A DNA stretch of 64,000 bases from 66-474 sp039923855 (GTDB lineage: Bacteria; Pseudomonadota; Gammaproteobacteria; Xanthomonadales; Rhodanobacteraceae): positions 1-64,000 of the forward strand of contig JBDTBW010000007.1 in NCBI GenBank assembly GCA_039923855.1. The letters are read 5' to 3'. Position numbers and translations under genes: made by a program. Below are positions 57,175 through 64,000 of the stretch, in pieces (within the stretch, counting starts at the first letter, position 1; each line of letters begins with the position of its first letter). Under the pieces are notes generated by a model. It saw nothing but the letters and a program-made list of their open reading frames with translations, did not search any database and had not been told where the DNA came from.

Positions 57175-57282
57175 TCCTTCTCCCATCGGGAGAAGGCGGC
57201 GCGAAGCGCCGGATGAGGGTTCGGCTTATGCCTACGGCATGACCGGACCCTCACCCCAACCCCTCTCCCAAAGGGAGAGGGC
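57175..57282. repeat. REP-like inverted repeat pair, family A copy 11
   Basis: CCTTCTCCCATCGGGAGAAGG with GGCGCGAAGCGCC faces CCCTCTCCCAAAGGGAGAGGG across about 50 bases. It fills the mscL-macrodomain gap. Confidence 0.8.
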
Positions 57283-57291
57283 TTTTATCAT

Positions 57292-57834
57292 ATGCCCATC
57301 GAAATCCTGCAAGCCGACATCACACGACTCAATATCGACGCCATCGTCAACGCGGCGAATGAAACCTTGCTTGGTGGCGGCGGCGTCGATGGCGCGATCC
57401 ATCGCGCCGCCGGCCCGCGCTTGCTGGAAGCCTGCCGCGCATTGCCCGAAATGAGTCCCGGCGTGCGTTGCCCGACCGGCGAGACACGCATCACGCCGGG
57501 TTTCGGTCTGCCGGCGCGCTGGGTGATCCACACCGTCGGACCGGTCTGGCGAGGCGGCGACACCGGCGAACCACAATTGCTTGCGGCGTGTTACCGCAAC
57601 GCGCTCGCATTGGCGCGCGAACACGCGATCGACAGCATCGCATTTCCCGCCATCAGTTGCGGCGTTTACGGTTATCCGCGCACCGCCGCCGCGACTGTCG
57701 CATTGACCGTGATCGACCAACAAACCGGTTTGACCCGCACGCCCCGGCGAATCGTCATGTGCGCATTCGATCGCGAAATGCTGGACCACTACCGCGCCGC
57801 CGCCGGCAAATTGCACATCGCGATTGCTGATTAG
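57292..57834 (+). CDS. Macrodomain protein (O-acetyl-ADP-ribose deacetylase, YmdB-like)
   Basis: 180 residues. VNAANETLLGGGGVDGAIHRAAGPRL, GETRITPGFGLPARWVIHTVGP and SIAFPAISCGVYGYP are the ADP-ribose-binding loops. The family hydrolyses O-acetyl-ADP-ribose or removes ADP-ribose from proteins. Its stop codon overlaps that of the convergent BatD gene (57831-57834). It appears monocistronic. Confidence 0.95.
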   Translation: MPIEILQADITRLNIDAIVNAANETLLGGGGVDGAIHRAAGPRLLEACRALPEMSPGVRCPTGETRITPGFGLPARWVIHTVGPVWRGGDTGEPQLLAACYRNALALAREHAIDSIAFPAISCGVYGYPRTAAATVALTVIDQQTGLTRTPRRIVMCAFDREMLDHYRAAAGKLHIAIAD

Positions 57835-59558
57835 GGATAAAGCGGCGGCAATCCGTCATCGGCGTGCGCGGTTTGCGCGCGAGCTTCGTGCCAAATAATT
57901 CCACGTTCAAACACGCGCGCGATCCCCTCGCATGCCGCCGCCGCGTCGCCGCCTTGCCAGCGCGCACGCTCCAGCGCATCCAGCGCTTCGCGCTGGGCGG
58001 GCTCGGCCAACGCATCGCGCAATTGCCCGAGATTATGCAACCCGGGTTTCGTTTCACGTGCCCAGTCCAGCAATGCGTGTTCGCAAGTTGTCGCATCATG
58101 ACGGCGCGCGGCGTGCAGTGCGCGTTGGCGCAGCTCTCGTTTGCCGGCGCGCGGTCCAGCAATGCTATCCAGGGAATCGGCGTGAGCGCGTTTCTGGCGC
58201 CTGAGCCACCACCACGCCAGCGCTGTCAGCACAATCGCCCATGGCGCGAGGCTGGCGAGCGCGACGATTCGCCAAAGCGAAGCCCCGCGGCGACTTGCCG
58301 CGTGCGCGACAACACCCCCCGACGACGCATTCGCGCTTGATATCGTGGGCGCAATTGGCGGCGTGGCATTACCAGCCGCCGCACCCGTCACCTGCAGCAC
58401 CTGCTGCAGAATACGCGCTTGCGCCGCGTGGTCATGCGCCACGTCCCACCAGTTCAGGGTGATCGTGGGAATGATCAGCGCGCCATTCCGGCCCGGCACG
58501 ATTGCGAAACCTCGGATGCGCGTGCCATGCAACCAGCCGCCGTCTTGTCGCGTGGTGTCCTGGCTGCGATCCGGATACACGCGCGCGCCGTCGATCGGCG
58601 GCAGTTGTGGCTCCGGAAGACGCTGCGCGGTTACGCCGACCGCGTCGATGCGCAATGTCAGCGTCAGCGGCTCGCCGACGCGCGCGTTGCCGTCCGCGGG
58701 CAAGCCATCGAGTTTCAATTGCACCGATTGCACGGGCAGCCACGGCATACCAGCGCCGGCCGGGATCGCGCGCGCATCCAGCACGATGTCGTCGGCGCGC
58801 GCCTCCAGCGGTTTGCCATCGCCGAAGAAGCTGTCGAAGATGCCATTCGCGTTGTTGGTATCCAGCATCTGTCCCTGAAACCCGGGGCCGCGCACCACGA
58901 TGTTGCCCGCGTGCTGCGGGATCAGCGCGTAGTGTCGTTCGATAACTTGATACGTCTGACCGCCGCGTTGTGTCGAAAAGCGCGTGTCGCTGTCGAGATG
59001 GATCATCCGTGCGTCATCAGCTTGCGGATCATCCAGTTGGCCGCCCGTCAGCCCGGATGCGTAGTACAGTCGCAACGTGTAGACGATCTGCTGACCGACG
59101 TAGGGCGAGGTGGCATCGACGCTCGCTTCGAGAAAGGCCGGATCGCCGGGCGTGCCTTGCGCGCCGCTGGGCGCGGATGCAACGTGCAGGATCAGCGACG
59201 GCGTCGGCGAACCGCCGACGATCAGAGACGGCACGGTCAGCGTGCCCGCGCGTTTGGGCCGCAACGCGATGCCCAGTTGCGTGCTGCTACTCGCGGCGCC
59301 GTTGACGAGCTGCACGCTGCTGGAACTGGACGTGCCGAGCACGTCGAAATCACTCTGCAAAGGCGACAGATCCGGCGTGCCATTCAATGCGCCAGCGCCC
59401 TCGATGTTCAAGGTCACGGTGTCGCCGAGCGCAACGTGATCGCGATCGAGAAACGCACGCAACCCGTGCCCGGGGACCGCCGCTTGCGCAAGCGCCATCA
59501 ATGCCAGCAACGCGCAAAACACGATGAAACGTTTCGTGACCGGACGCCAGCCATTCAT
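57831..59558 (-). CDS. BatD-like protein of the Bat/aerotolerance operon
   Basis: About 575 residues from the ATG at 59558, which overlaps the upstream stop (ATGA). A signal peptide (FIVFCALLALMALAQA) is followed by beta-sandwich repeats of the BatD family (DRDHVALGDTVTLNIEG, PYVGQQIVYTLRLYYAS, RVGEPLTLTLRIDAVGV), a membrane helix near 420-440 (ALASLAPWAIVLTALAWWW) and a cytoplasmic C-terminus. The family partners with VWA proteins of the Bat operon; its molecular role is uncertain. It is the last gene of the operon. Confidence 0.9.
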   Translation of the reverse strand: MNGWRPVTKRFIVFCALLALMALAQAAVPGHGLRAFLDRDHVALGDTVTLNIEGAGALNGTPDLSPLQSDFDVLGTSSSSSVQLVNGAASSSTQLGIALRPKRAGTLTVPSLIVGGSPTPSLILHVASAPSGAQGTPGDPAFLEASVDATSPYVGQQIVYTLRLYYASGLTGGQLDDPQADDARMIHLDSDTRFSTQRGGQTYQVIERHYALIPQHAGNIVVRGPGFQGQMLDTNNANGIFDSFFGDGKPLEARADDIVLDARAIPAGAGMPWLPVQSVQLKLDGLPADGNARVGEPLTLTLRIDAVGVTAQRLPEPQLPPIDGARVYPDRSQDTTRQDGGWLHGTRIRGFAIVPGRNGALIIPTITLNWWDVAHDHAAQARILQQVLQVTGAAAGNATPPIAPTISSANASSGGVVAHAASRRGASLWRIVALASLAPWAIVLTALAWWWLRRQKRAHADSLDSIAGPRAGKRELRQRALHAARRHDATTCEHALLDWARETKPGLHNLGQLRDALAEPAQREALDALERARWQGGDAAAACEGIARVFERGIIWHEARAQTAHADDGLPPLYP

Positions 59559-61459
59559 TGCCCGACGTCCTCGGGCGCTTGTCCATTGCGGCGCTGCCAT
59601 TCGAGCAGAAACTTGCGCCGCAGCAGCGCACCGGGATCGTCCGGTACCGCGTTCAACATCGCGCGTTGCTGCGGATCGAACTTGCCCTCGTCCCGCGTCT
59701 GCTCGGCGCCGAGCGCGAAAGCGTGTTGTTCCTGACCGCGACGTGACGATTGCCGAGCGGCATTGGCCTGGGTCTGCCCCGTCGCACGTTGCGCCAATTC
59801 CTGTCGCAATGCCTGTTGCGCGCGTTGCGCCTGTTCGCGTTGGCGCGCGTCTTCGTTCTTCGATGCGCCGCTGTCGCCGGCGCCGGTATTGCCATCCATC
59901 GATTGGTCGGCCGACTTTCCGGAGTTGCCGGAAGCCTCGCCGCTCCTTCCATCTTGTCCGGCTTGCGCGCTGTTTTGCGTCGCACTTTGCGCGTCCTGCG
60001 CACCGCTTTTCGATCCCGGTGATGATTTCGTATTCGACGATGAACCGGATTGACCAGAGGCGGAGGGTGAAGGATTGCCCTGTTTGCCGTTGTTGCCTTG
60101 CCGCCCCTGCTGCTGCGGATGACGTTTCATCCACGCCAACACCGCATCGCGGTTGGCGCGCGCGTCGGCCATGTCCGGCGCGTCTTGCAGCGCCTTGTCG
60201 TACGCCGCGATCGCCTGCGGGTAGTGGCCACCTTTCGCCAGCGCGTTGCCCAGATCGTATTGCGCTTGCGTGCCATCCTTGTTCGCGAAATGTTTCGCCG
60301 CCGCGGAGAAATCGCCACCGCGATATGCCGCCGCGCCGCGCAGCAGCGGATCGCGCGCCGATTTTCCGGCCGCCGCGTAATCGCCGCGTTGCAATGCGCT
60401 CGCGGCGCGCTGGTCGGGTCTGGCCCACAATTCATCCCATGCGGAAGCGCGCGCGTGCGGCGCGACCAGTGCCAACGCCAGCACGCACAACCAGCCGCGG
60501 CGGAACGCCAACGCCGCCAGCGGCAGCAACGGCAGCAACAGCCACGCGCCGCCGTCGCGCCACAGTTGCGCCGATTCGCGGCTATCGGCGCTGCCTTGGA
60601 CGGTGCTGGGGGCGCCCAGCTCCGCGACGCCGCTGCCGTCGGTTTGCAGCGGTGCATAGCGCCCGCCGCCAGCTTGAGCGAGTTCGCGCAACGCCGCATC
60701 GTCTCGTTGAGCGAGGCGCACGCCGCCGTCCGTACCGTGCGCGAAGCCGCTATCGGTCGCTGGCACCGGCGCACCGGCCAGTGTACCGACGCCGAGCACG
60801 TCGACGCGTACACCCTCCGCGCGGGCCTTGCGCGCGGCGTCGATCGCGGCGCCATCGGCATCGTCGGTGGCCAGCACGATATCTCCGCCGCGCACCTGCG
60901 CCTGCCGCAACAGCGCCACGCCCTGCGCGATCGCGCGCGACGCGTTGTTGCCTTGCACCGGCATGGTGTCGGGACCCAGCGCGTCCAGCAGATTGAGCAC
61001 CGTCTGCTTGTCGGGTGTCAGCGGCGCGACCACGAACGCATCGCCGGCGTAGCCAATCAGCGCGGTGCGCGCATCGCCCGCGGCATCCAGTAGATCGCGC
61101 ACCGCGTAACGCGCGCGCGTCATGCGGTCCGGCTTCATATCCTGCGCCAGCATGTCGTTCGATAGCGAAAGCGCGACCACCCGCGCGGCGCCGTTGGCGT
61201 ACAACGGTACCGGCGCGCGTTGCCATGCCGGACCCGCGAGCGCGGCGACCGCCAGCAACCACGCGATCGCAGCGAGAATCGACGCGAGCTTCCGTCGCGC
61301 ATCGGCATCACTCACCAGGTATGGCAACAGCGTCGCGTCCGCCAGTTTTTCCAATGCGGCGCGGCCGCCGCCGCTGCGCGCCAGCGCGATCAGCAACAAC
61401 GGCAACGGCAGCAGCGCCAGCCACCACCATGGCCGCAGAAAATGCAGGGTAAGATTCAT
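59555..61459 (-). CDS. VWA-TPR fusion protein (BatB/BatC-like)
   Basis: About 634 residues from the ATG at 61459. An N-terminal membrane helix and a second near 60 (LASILAAIAWLLAVAALAG) precede a VWA-like domain (about 85-290); the MIDAS is altered (VVALSLSNDMLAQ instead of DxSxS). A helix near 300-340 leads to TPR repeats (about 370-460: AQYDLGNALAKGGHYPQAIAAYDKAL). A low-complexity Gln/Ser/Gly/Asn region (about 470-600) follows. BatB and BatC are thus fused. Reading frames overlap neighbours by four bases on both sides. Confidence 0.9.
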   Translation of the reverse strand: MNLTLHFLRPWWWLALLPLPLLLIALARSGGGRAALEKLADATLLPYLVSDADARRKLASILAAIAWLLAVAALAGPAWQRAPVPLYANGAARVVALSLSNDMLAQDMKPDRMTRARYAVRDLLDAAGDARTALIGYAGDAFVVAPLTPDKQTVLNLLDALGPDTMPVQGNNASRAIAQGVALLRQAQVRGGDIVLATDDADGAAIDAARKARAEGVRVDVLGVGTLAGAPVPATDSGFAHGTDGGVRLAQRDDAALRELAQAGGGRYAPLQTDGSGVAELGAPSTVQGSADSRESAQLWRDGGAWLLLPLLPLAALAFRRGWLCVLALALVAPHARASAWDELWARPDQRAASALQRGDYAAAGKSARDPLLRGAAAYRGGDFSAAAKHFANKDGTQAQYDLGNALAKGGHYPQAIAAYDKALQDAPDMADARANRDAVLAWMKRHPQQQGRQGNNGKQGNPSPSASGQSGSSSNTKSSPGSKSGAQDAQSATQNSAQAGQDGRSGEASGNSGKSADQSMDGNTGAGDSGASKNEDARQREQAQRAQQALRQELAQRATGQTQANAARQSSRRGQEQHAFALGAEQTRDEGKFDPQQRAMLNAVPDDPGALLRRKFLLEWQRRNGQAPEDVGQ

Positions 61460-62442
61460 GCCGGAACCTGTCGGCGTGGCCGCAACGCGCGCCAAGGAAC
61501 CAGCAGACAGGATAGCAAGAGTGCCGCGCCAAGCGACCATGGATAACGCTCTTCGCGCGGTCGCAACAGCGCCTTGCCGCGCGCCAGCGGCTCCAGCGCA
61601 TCGATGCTGCGATAGGCGTCGGCGAGTTGATCGGCATCCCCGGCGTGGAAAAATTTTCCGCCGGTTTCGCTGGCGATTTTGCCGAGTGTGTCGGTGTCGA
61701 GATTTTCGTCCGGCGCCGGCAGGCGCAACCCGAATACGCTCAAGGTTTCGCCACCGGACGAACCTATGCCGATGGTATAGATGCGCACTCCCGCCGCCGC
61801 GGCGAGTTTGGCCGCATCGAGCGGCGCGACATTGCCCGCGGTATTGACGCCATCGGTCAGCAACACCAGCACACGCGAACGCGCCGGCAATTTCGACAAG
61901 TGCCTCGTCGCCAACACGATCGCATCGCCGATCGCGGTCTCGCGGCCGGCCAACCCGATCGCCGCGCCGTCGAGTTGCTTCGCCACCGTGGCGACATCGA
62001 AAGTCAACGGCGTCAGCAGATAGGCGTTGCTGCCGAACAGCACCAAGCCGACTTCGTCGCCCTTGCGCTGCGCGATAAAATCGCCGGCGATCGCCTTGAC
62101 CGCGGCGAAACGGCTGACAATATCCGAGCCCATCGGCATGTCCTCGATCGCCATGCTGCCCGAGCAATCCACCGCAAGCATCAGCGCGCGTCCGCTGCGC
62201 GCGAGCGCTTCCGGCGGCGCGAGTTGTTGCGGGCGCGCGGCGGCGGTGACCGCCAGCAACCACGCCAATGCCGCGAGCCAGACGCGCCAGCGATAGCCGC
62301 CACCACTCTTAGGCGTGTTCGTCAATTTGATGCGATGGGGTAACCGCAAGGCGACACTGGACGGCGCGGGCGGCAGCGCGTGTCGCAACAGCCATGGAAG
62401 CGGCAACATCAGGAACACCCAGGGCCACGCAAAAGTGATCAT
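61456..62442 (-). CDS. VWA-domain protein (BatA-like)
   Basis: 328 residues from the ATG at 62442. Two N-terminal helices (about 3-20 and 55-75), a full VWA domain with MIDAS DCSGSM and T in PLTFDVATVAKQL, and D in LLTDGVN, then a C-terminal helix (LGAALLLSCLLVPW). It is the canonical BatA-type periplasm-facing integrin-like domain. It overlaps genes on both sides by four bases. Confidence 0.93.
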   Translation of the reverse strand: MITFAWPWVFLMLPLPWLLRHALPPAPSSVALRLPHRIKLTNTPKSGGGYRWRVWLAALAWLLAVTAAARPQQLAPPEALARSGRALMLAVDCSGSMAIEDMPMGSDIVSRFAAVKAIAGDFIAQRKGDEVGLVLFGSNAYLLTPLTFDVATVAKQLDGAAIGLAGRETAIGDAIVLATRHLSKLPARSRVLVLLTDGVNTAGNVAPLDAAKLAAAAGVRIYTIGIGSSGGETLSVFGLRLPAPDENLDTDTLGKIASETGGKFFHAGDADQLADAYRSIDALEPLARGKALLRPREERYPWSLGAALLLSCLLVPWRALRPRRQVPA

Positions 62443-62972
62443 GGCGCCGATACGCCCGCGTTGTTCGGTCGCAATACACCGACACCTCGGCGCCTGCCGC
62501 GGACTCGCAATACCCGTCCGCACCACACACGCGCCGCGGCGAGCAAAGCGGTCGCATCGAGCGAGGGATGCGCGCGATACGGCGCATCGATCAAATGACC
62601 GAGTTGTTCGCAGGTGAAAGCTCCGGGCCCAAAACGCTCGAGAAAATTCCGCCACGTCGCGCCTTCACTGGCTGCAGCAGCGGGTTCGATGGTCAAGGCA
62701 ATGCGGCGCAATAACCGCGACACGCCCGCGGCGAGCGCAGCATCGTCGCGGTCGCGCGCATGACGCACGGCCAGCGCATCGAGTTCGCCGCGCGCTGCGC
62801 GCAACGGCCGTCGTCGCCGGCTATAACGCGGCACCAGCATCGCGCTCGCGATGATCGACACCAGAATCATCAGAGCGAGCAACCACCAGCCCGGCGCGGG
62901 CGGCCACCACGAAACCGGCGGCACGTGGATGTCGCGCAACACCGGACCGCTGTTGGCAGGCAGGCCCGTCAT
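62439..62972 (-). CDS. DUF4381-family protein of the Bat operon
   Basis: 177 residues from the ATG at 62972 (MTGLPANSGPVLRDIHVPPVSWWPPAPGWW). A membrane helix (about 29-50) is followed by a basic region and a helical cytoplasmic domain (LRAARGELDALAVRHARDRDDAALAAGVSRLLRRIAL). The conserved start LRDIHxPPxxxWWPxAPGWW is diagnostic of DUF4381, always in Bat-type operons. The function is unknown. It overlaps DUF58 and BatA genes by four bases. Confidence 0.9.
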   Translation of the reverse strand: MTGLPANSGPVLRDIHVPPVSWWPPAPGWWLLALMILVSIIASAMLVPRYSRRRRPLRAARGELDALAVRHARDRDDAALAAGVSRLLRRIALTIEPAAAASEGATWRNFLERFGPGAFTCEQLGHLIDAPYRAHPSLDATALLAAARVWCGRVLRVRGRRRGVGVLRPNNAGVSAP

Positions 62973-63895
62973 CGCGGTTTGGGATTCAGCAACGCGGCGA
63001 TTGCGGGCGCCGGGTCTTCGCCGGTGGCGATCCGGCGCCAGTGAACGCCGCTTGTATCGCAGACGGTTGCCAAGGCGCGATGGCCTGCGCCCAGCATGTC
63101 GCGGAAACGCAATCGCGCGGCGGCGCTGTGAAAGTCCGCGCTGACACGGCCACTGGTTGTCTCGAAGGCATAGCTGCCGGGAGCCGGCGGCATCGATTCC
63201 AGCGCGTCGACGACGATCAGCACCCGCACCTCGACGTGTTTGGTCAAACGCGTCAAGGTCGCGCGCGCGCGCGCGTCGCAGCATTGTCCGTCGGAGATCA
63301 GCAGCACCCGGCTTCCCGGCAACGACAGTCGCCGCGCGCGTTGCAACGCGCCGGAAAGGGGTTCAGCTTCCTCGCTCCCGCGTGCGTCCCAACGCGCCAT
63401 GGCGCCCAGCACACCCAAGGCGCCGCGCACACCGCCATGCGGCGTCACCGCGTCACGCACGCCGCCGAATGCCAGCGCACCGACGCGATCGCCGCCGCGC
63501 ACCGCGCTCCATGCGGCAATGGCCGCCGCGCGCGCGGCCTGCACGGATTTGAAGCGAACGCGCGTGCCGAATCGCATCGTCGCGTGGGTGTCGATCAATA
63601 GCAACAGGCTGCGCTCGCGTTCCTCGCGGAACAATTTGGTATGAGGCTTGCCGCTGCGCGCGGTTCGGCGCCAGTCGATCGCGCGCGCGTCGTCGCCAGC
63701 CTGGTACGCGCGCGATTCGGCGTAATCCATGCCGCGCCCGCGCAGATGCGTGGTGTGCGCACCGGCCATCGCGGTGCGCGTCTTCGCCGCGCCCGCGCGC
63801 AATCGCAACGCCTGCCCGCGCAAGGCGATCAGCTCACGCAAATCGATTTGCGTGAGGCCGTCGGCGTTGACGGGGTGGACTGCTTGATATGGCAT
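62969..63895 (-). CDS. DUF58-domain protein of the Bat operon
   Basis: About 308 residues from the ATG at 63895; a TTG three codons earlier is possible. The family motif GRGMDYAESRAYQAGDDARAIDWRRTARSGKPHTKLFREE is intact and is followed by a VWA-like fold (LLLLIDTHATMRFG). DUF58 proteins accompany MoxR ATPases and VWA proteins. A MoxR gene would be expected upstream, outside the window. It is the first Bat gene seen here. Confidence 0.92.
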   Translation of the reverse strand: MPYQAVHPVNADGLTQIDLRELIALRGQALRLRAGAAKTRTAMAGAHTTHLRGRGMDYAESRAYQAGDDARAIDWRRTARSGKPHTKLFREERERSLLLLIDTHATMRFGTRVRFKSVQAARAAAIAAWSAVRGGDRVGALAFGGVRDAVTPHGGVRGALGVLGAMARWDARGSEEAEPLSGALQRARRLSLPGSRVLLISDGQCCDARARATLTRLTKHVEVRVLIVVDALESMPPAPGSYAFETTSGRVSADFHSAAARLRFRDMLGAGHRALATVCDTSGVHWRRIATGEDPAPAIAALLNPKPR

Positions 63896-63945
63896 TGAGT
63901 TCAAACTTGGCCCACCGATTCCGTACAGAACTTCGATGAGTTACC

Positions 63946-63974
63946 GGTCGTCGCCCCGGCGCAGGCCGGGGTCT
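63946..63974. repeat. Palindrome in the Bat upstream region
   Basis: CGCCCCGGCGCAGGCCGGGGTC forms an imperfect hairpin in the spacer upstream of the DUF58 gene. The rest of 63896-64000 shows no gene. Confidence 0.35.
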
Positions 63975-64000
63975 GCTGGCGACGCGACTCATTCATGCGT

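Noticed and set aside
2378..57282. CRISPR array made of the family A repeats
   Set aside because: Copies are dispersed between genes, palindromic and unevenly spaced; there are no regular spacers and no cas genes.

Overview
This 64 kb window is GC-rich chromosomal DNA. It is most consistent with a gammaproteobacterium of the Xanthomonadales (Lysobacterales), probably Rhodanobacteraceae-like. That placement is inferred from protein types (LpxO-like hydroxylase, TonB-tailed M56 protein, RimB/RimK pair, metK-ahcY-metF neighbourhood, paralogous FtsX/MacB permeases) and from the density of intergenic repeats. No rRNA is present, so the taxonomy is not proven.

Layout. 1-16 kb (minus strand): an SPFH protein, a sensor kinase and sigma-54 response regulator, a MazEF pair, then a tripartite ABC export locus. 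That locus holds three alternating pairs of FtsX/MacB permeases (six genes), a small secreted protein, one ATPase and one HlyD-type adaptor. A sigma-54 promoter motif with a plausible upstream palindrome precedes the adaptor gene, so the kinase/regulator pair probably controls this locus. 15.6-21.7 kb: housekeeping genes (aldo/keto reductase, GDT1-type cation transporter, PfkB kinase, dusB, metK). 21.7-28 kb: an accessory, partly decayed block between metK and ahcY, with a frameshifted GIY-YIG gene bounded by inverted repeats, a nucleotidyltransferase-fold protein, a broken nuclease-methyltransferase/specificity restriction-modification locus, a broken DUF6933 gene and an intact VapBC pair. 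28-31 kb: ahcY behind an S-adenosylhomocysteine riboswitch, a four-helix-bundle gene framed by purine-rich tracts, and metF.

32-39 kb: ilvE, an OmpR-type two-component system, a BlaI/M56 regulatory pair, a small exported protein and rimB-rimK. 39.5 kb: tRNA-Gly(CCC). 39.8-50.7 kb: a FecR/DUF6600 surface protein with a long Gln/Ala tail, thiS-thiG, trmB, an SLC13-type permease, a Rieske protein, an AraC/O6-alkylguanine methyltransferase fusion, a DMT exporter and an LpxO-like hydroxylase. 51-56 kb: a second, smaller HlyD-ATPase-two-permease operon. 56-58 kb: FAH-family hydrolase, mscL and a macrodomain protein. 57.8-63.9 kb: a tightly overlapping Bat (DUF58-DUF4381-VWA-VWA/TPR-BatD) operon.

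The least explained feature is the set of dispersed intergenic elements. Family A is a REP-like palindrome in eleven places. Families B (four copies) and C (two copies) are about 150-220 bp long. In both, several hairpin stems differ in sequence between copies while base pairing is preserved. This compensatory pattern suggests structured RNAs or hairpin-dependent mobile elements. The broken genes of the 22-27 kb block carry single-base indels plus one in-frame nonsense codon, so at least part of the decay is likely to be real rather than sequencing error.
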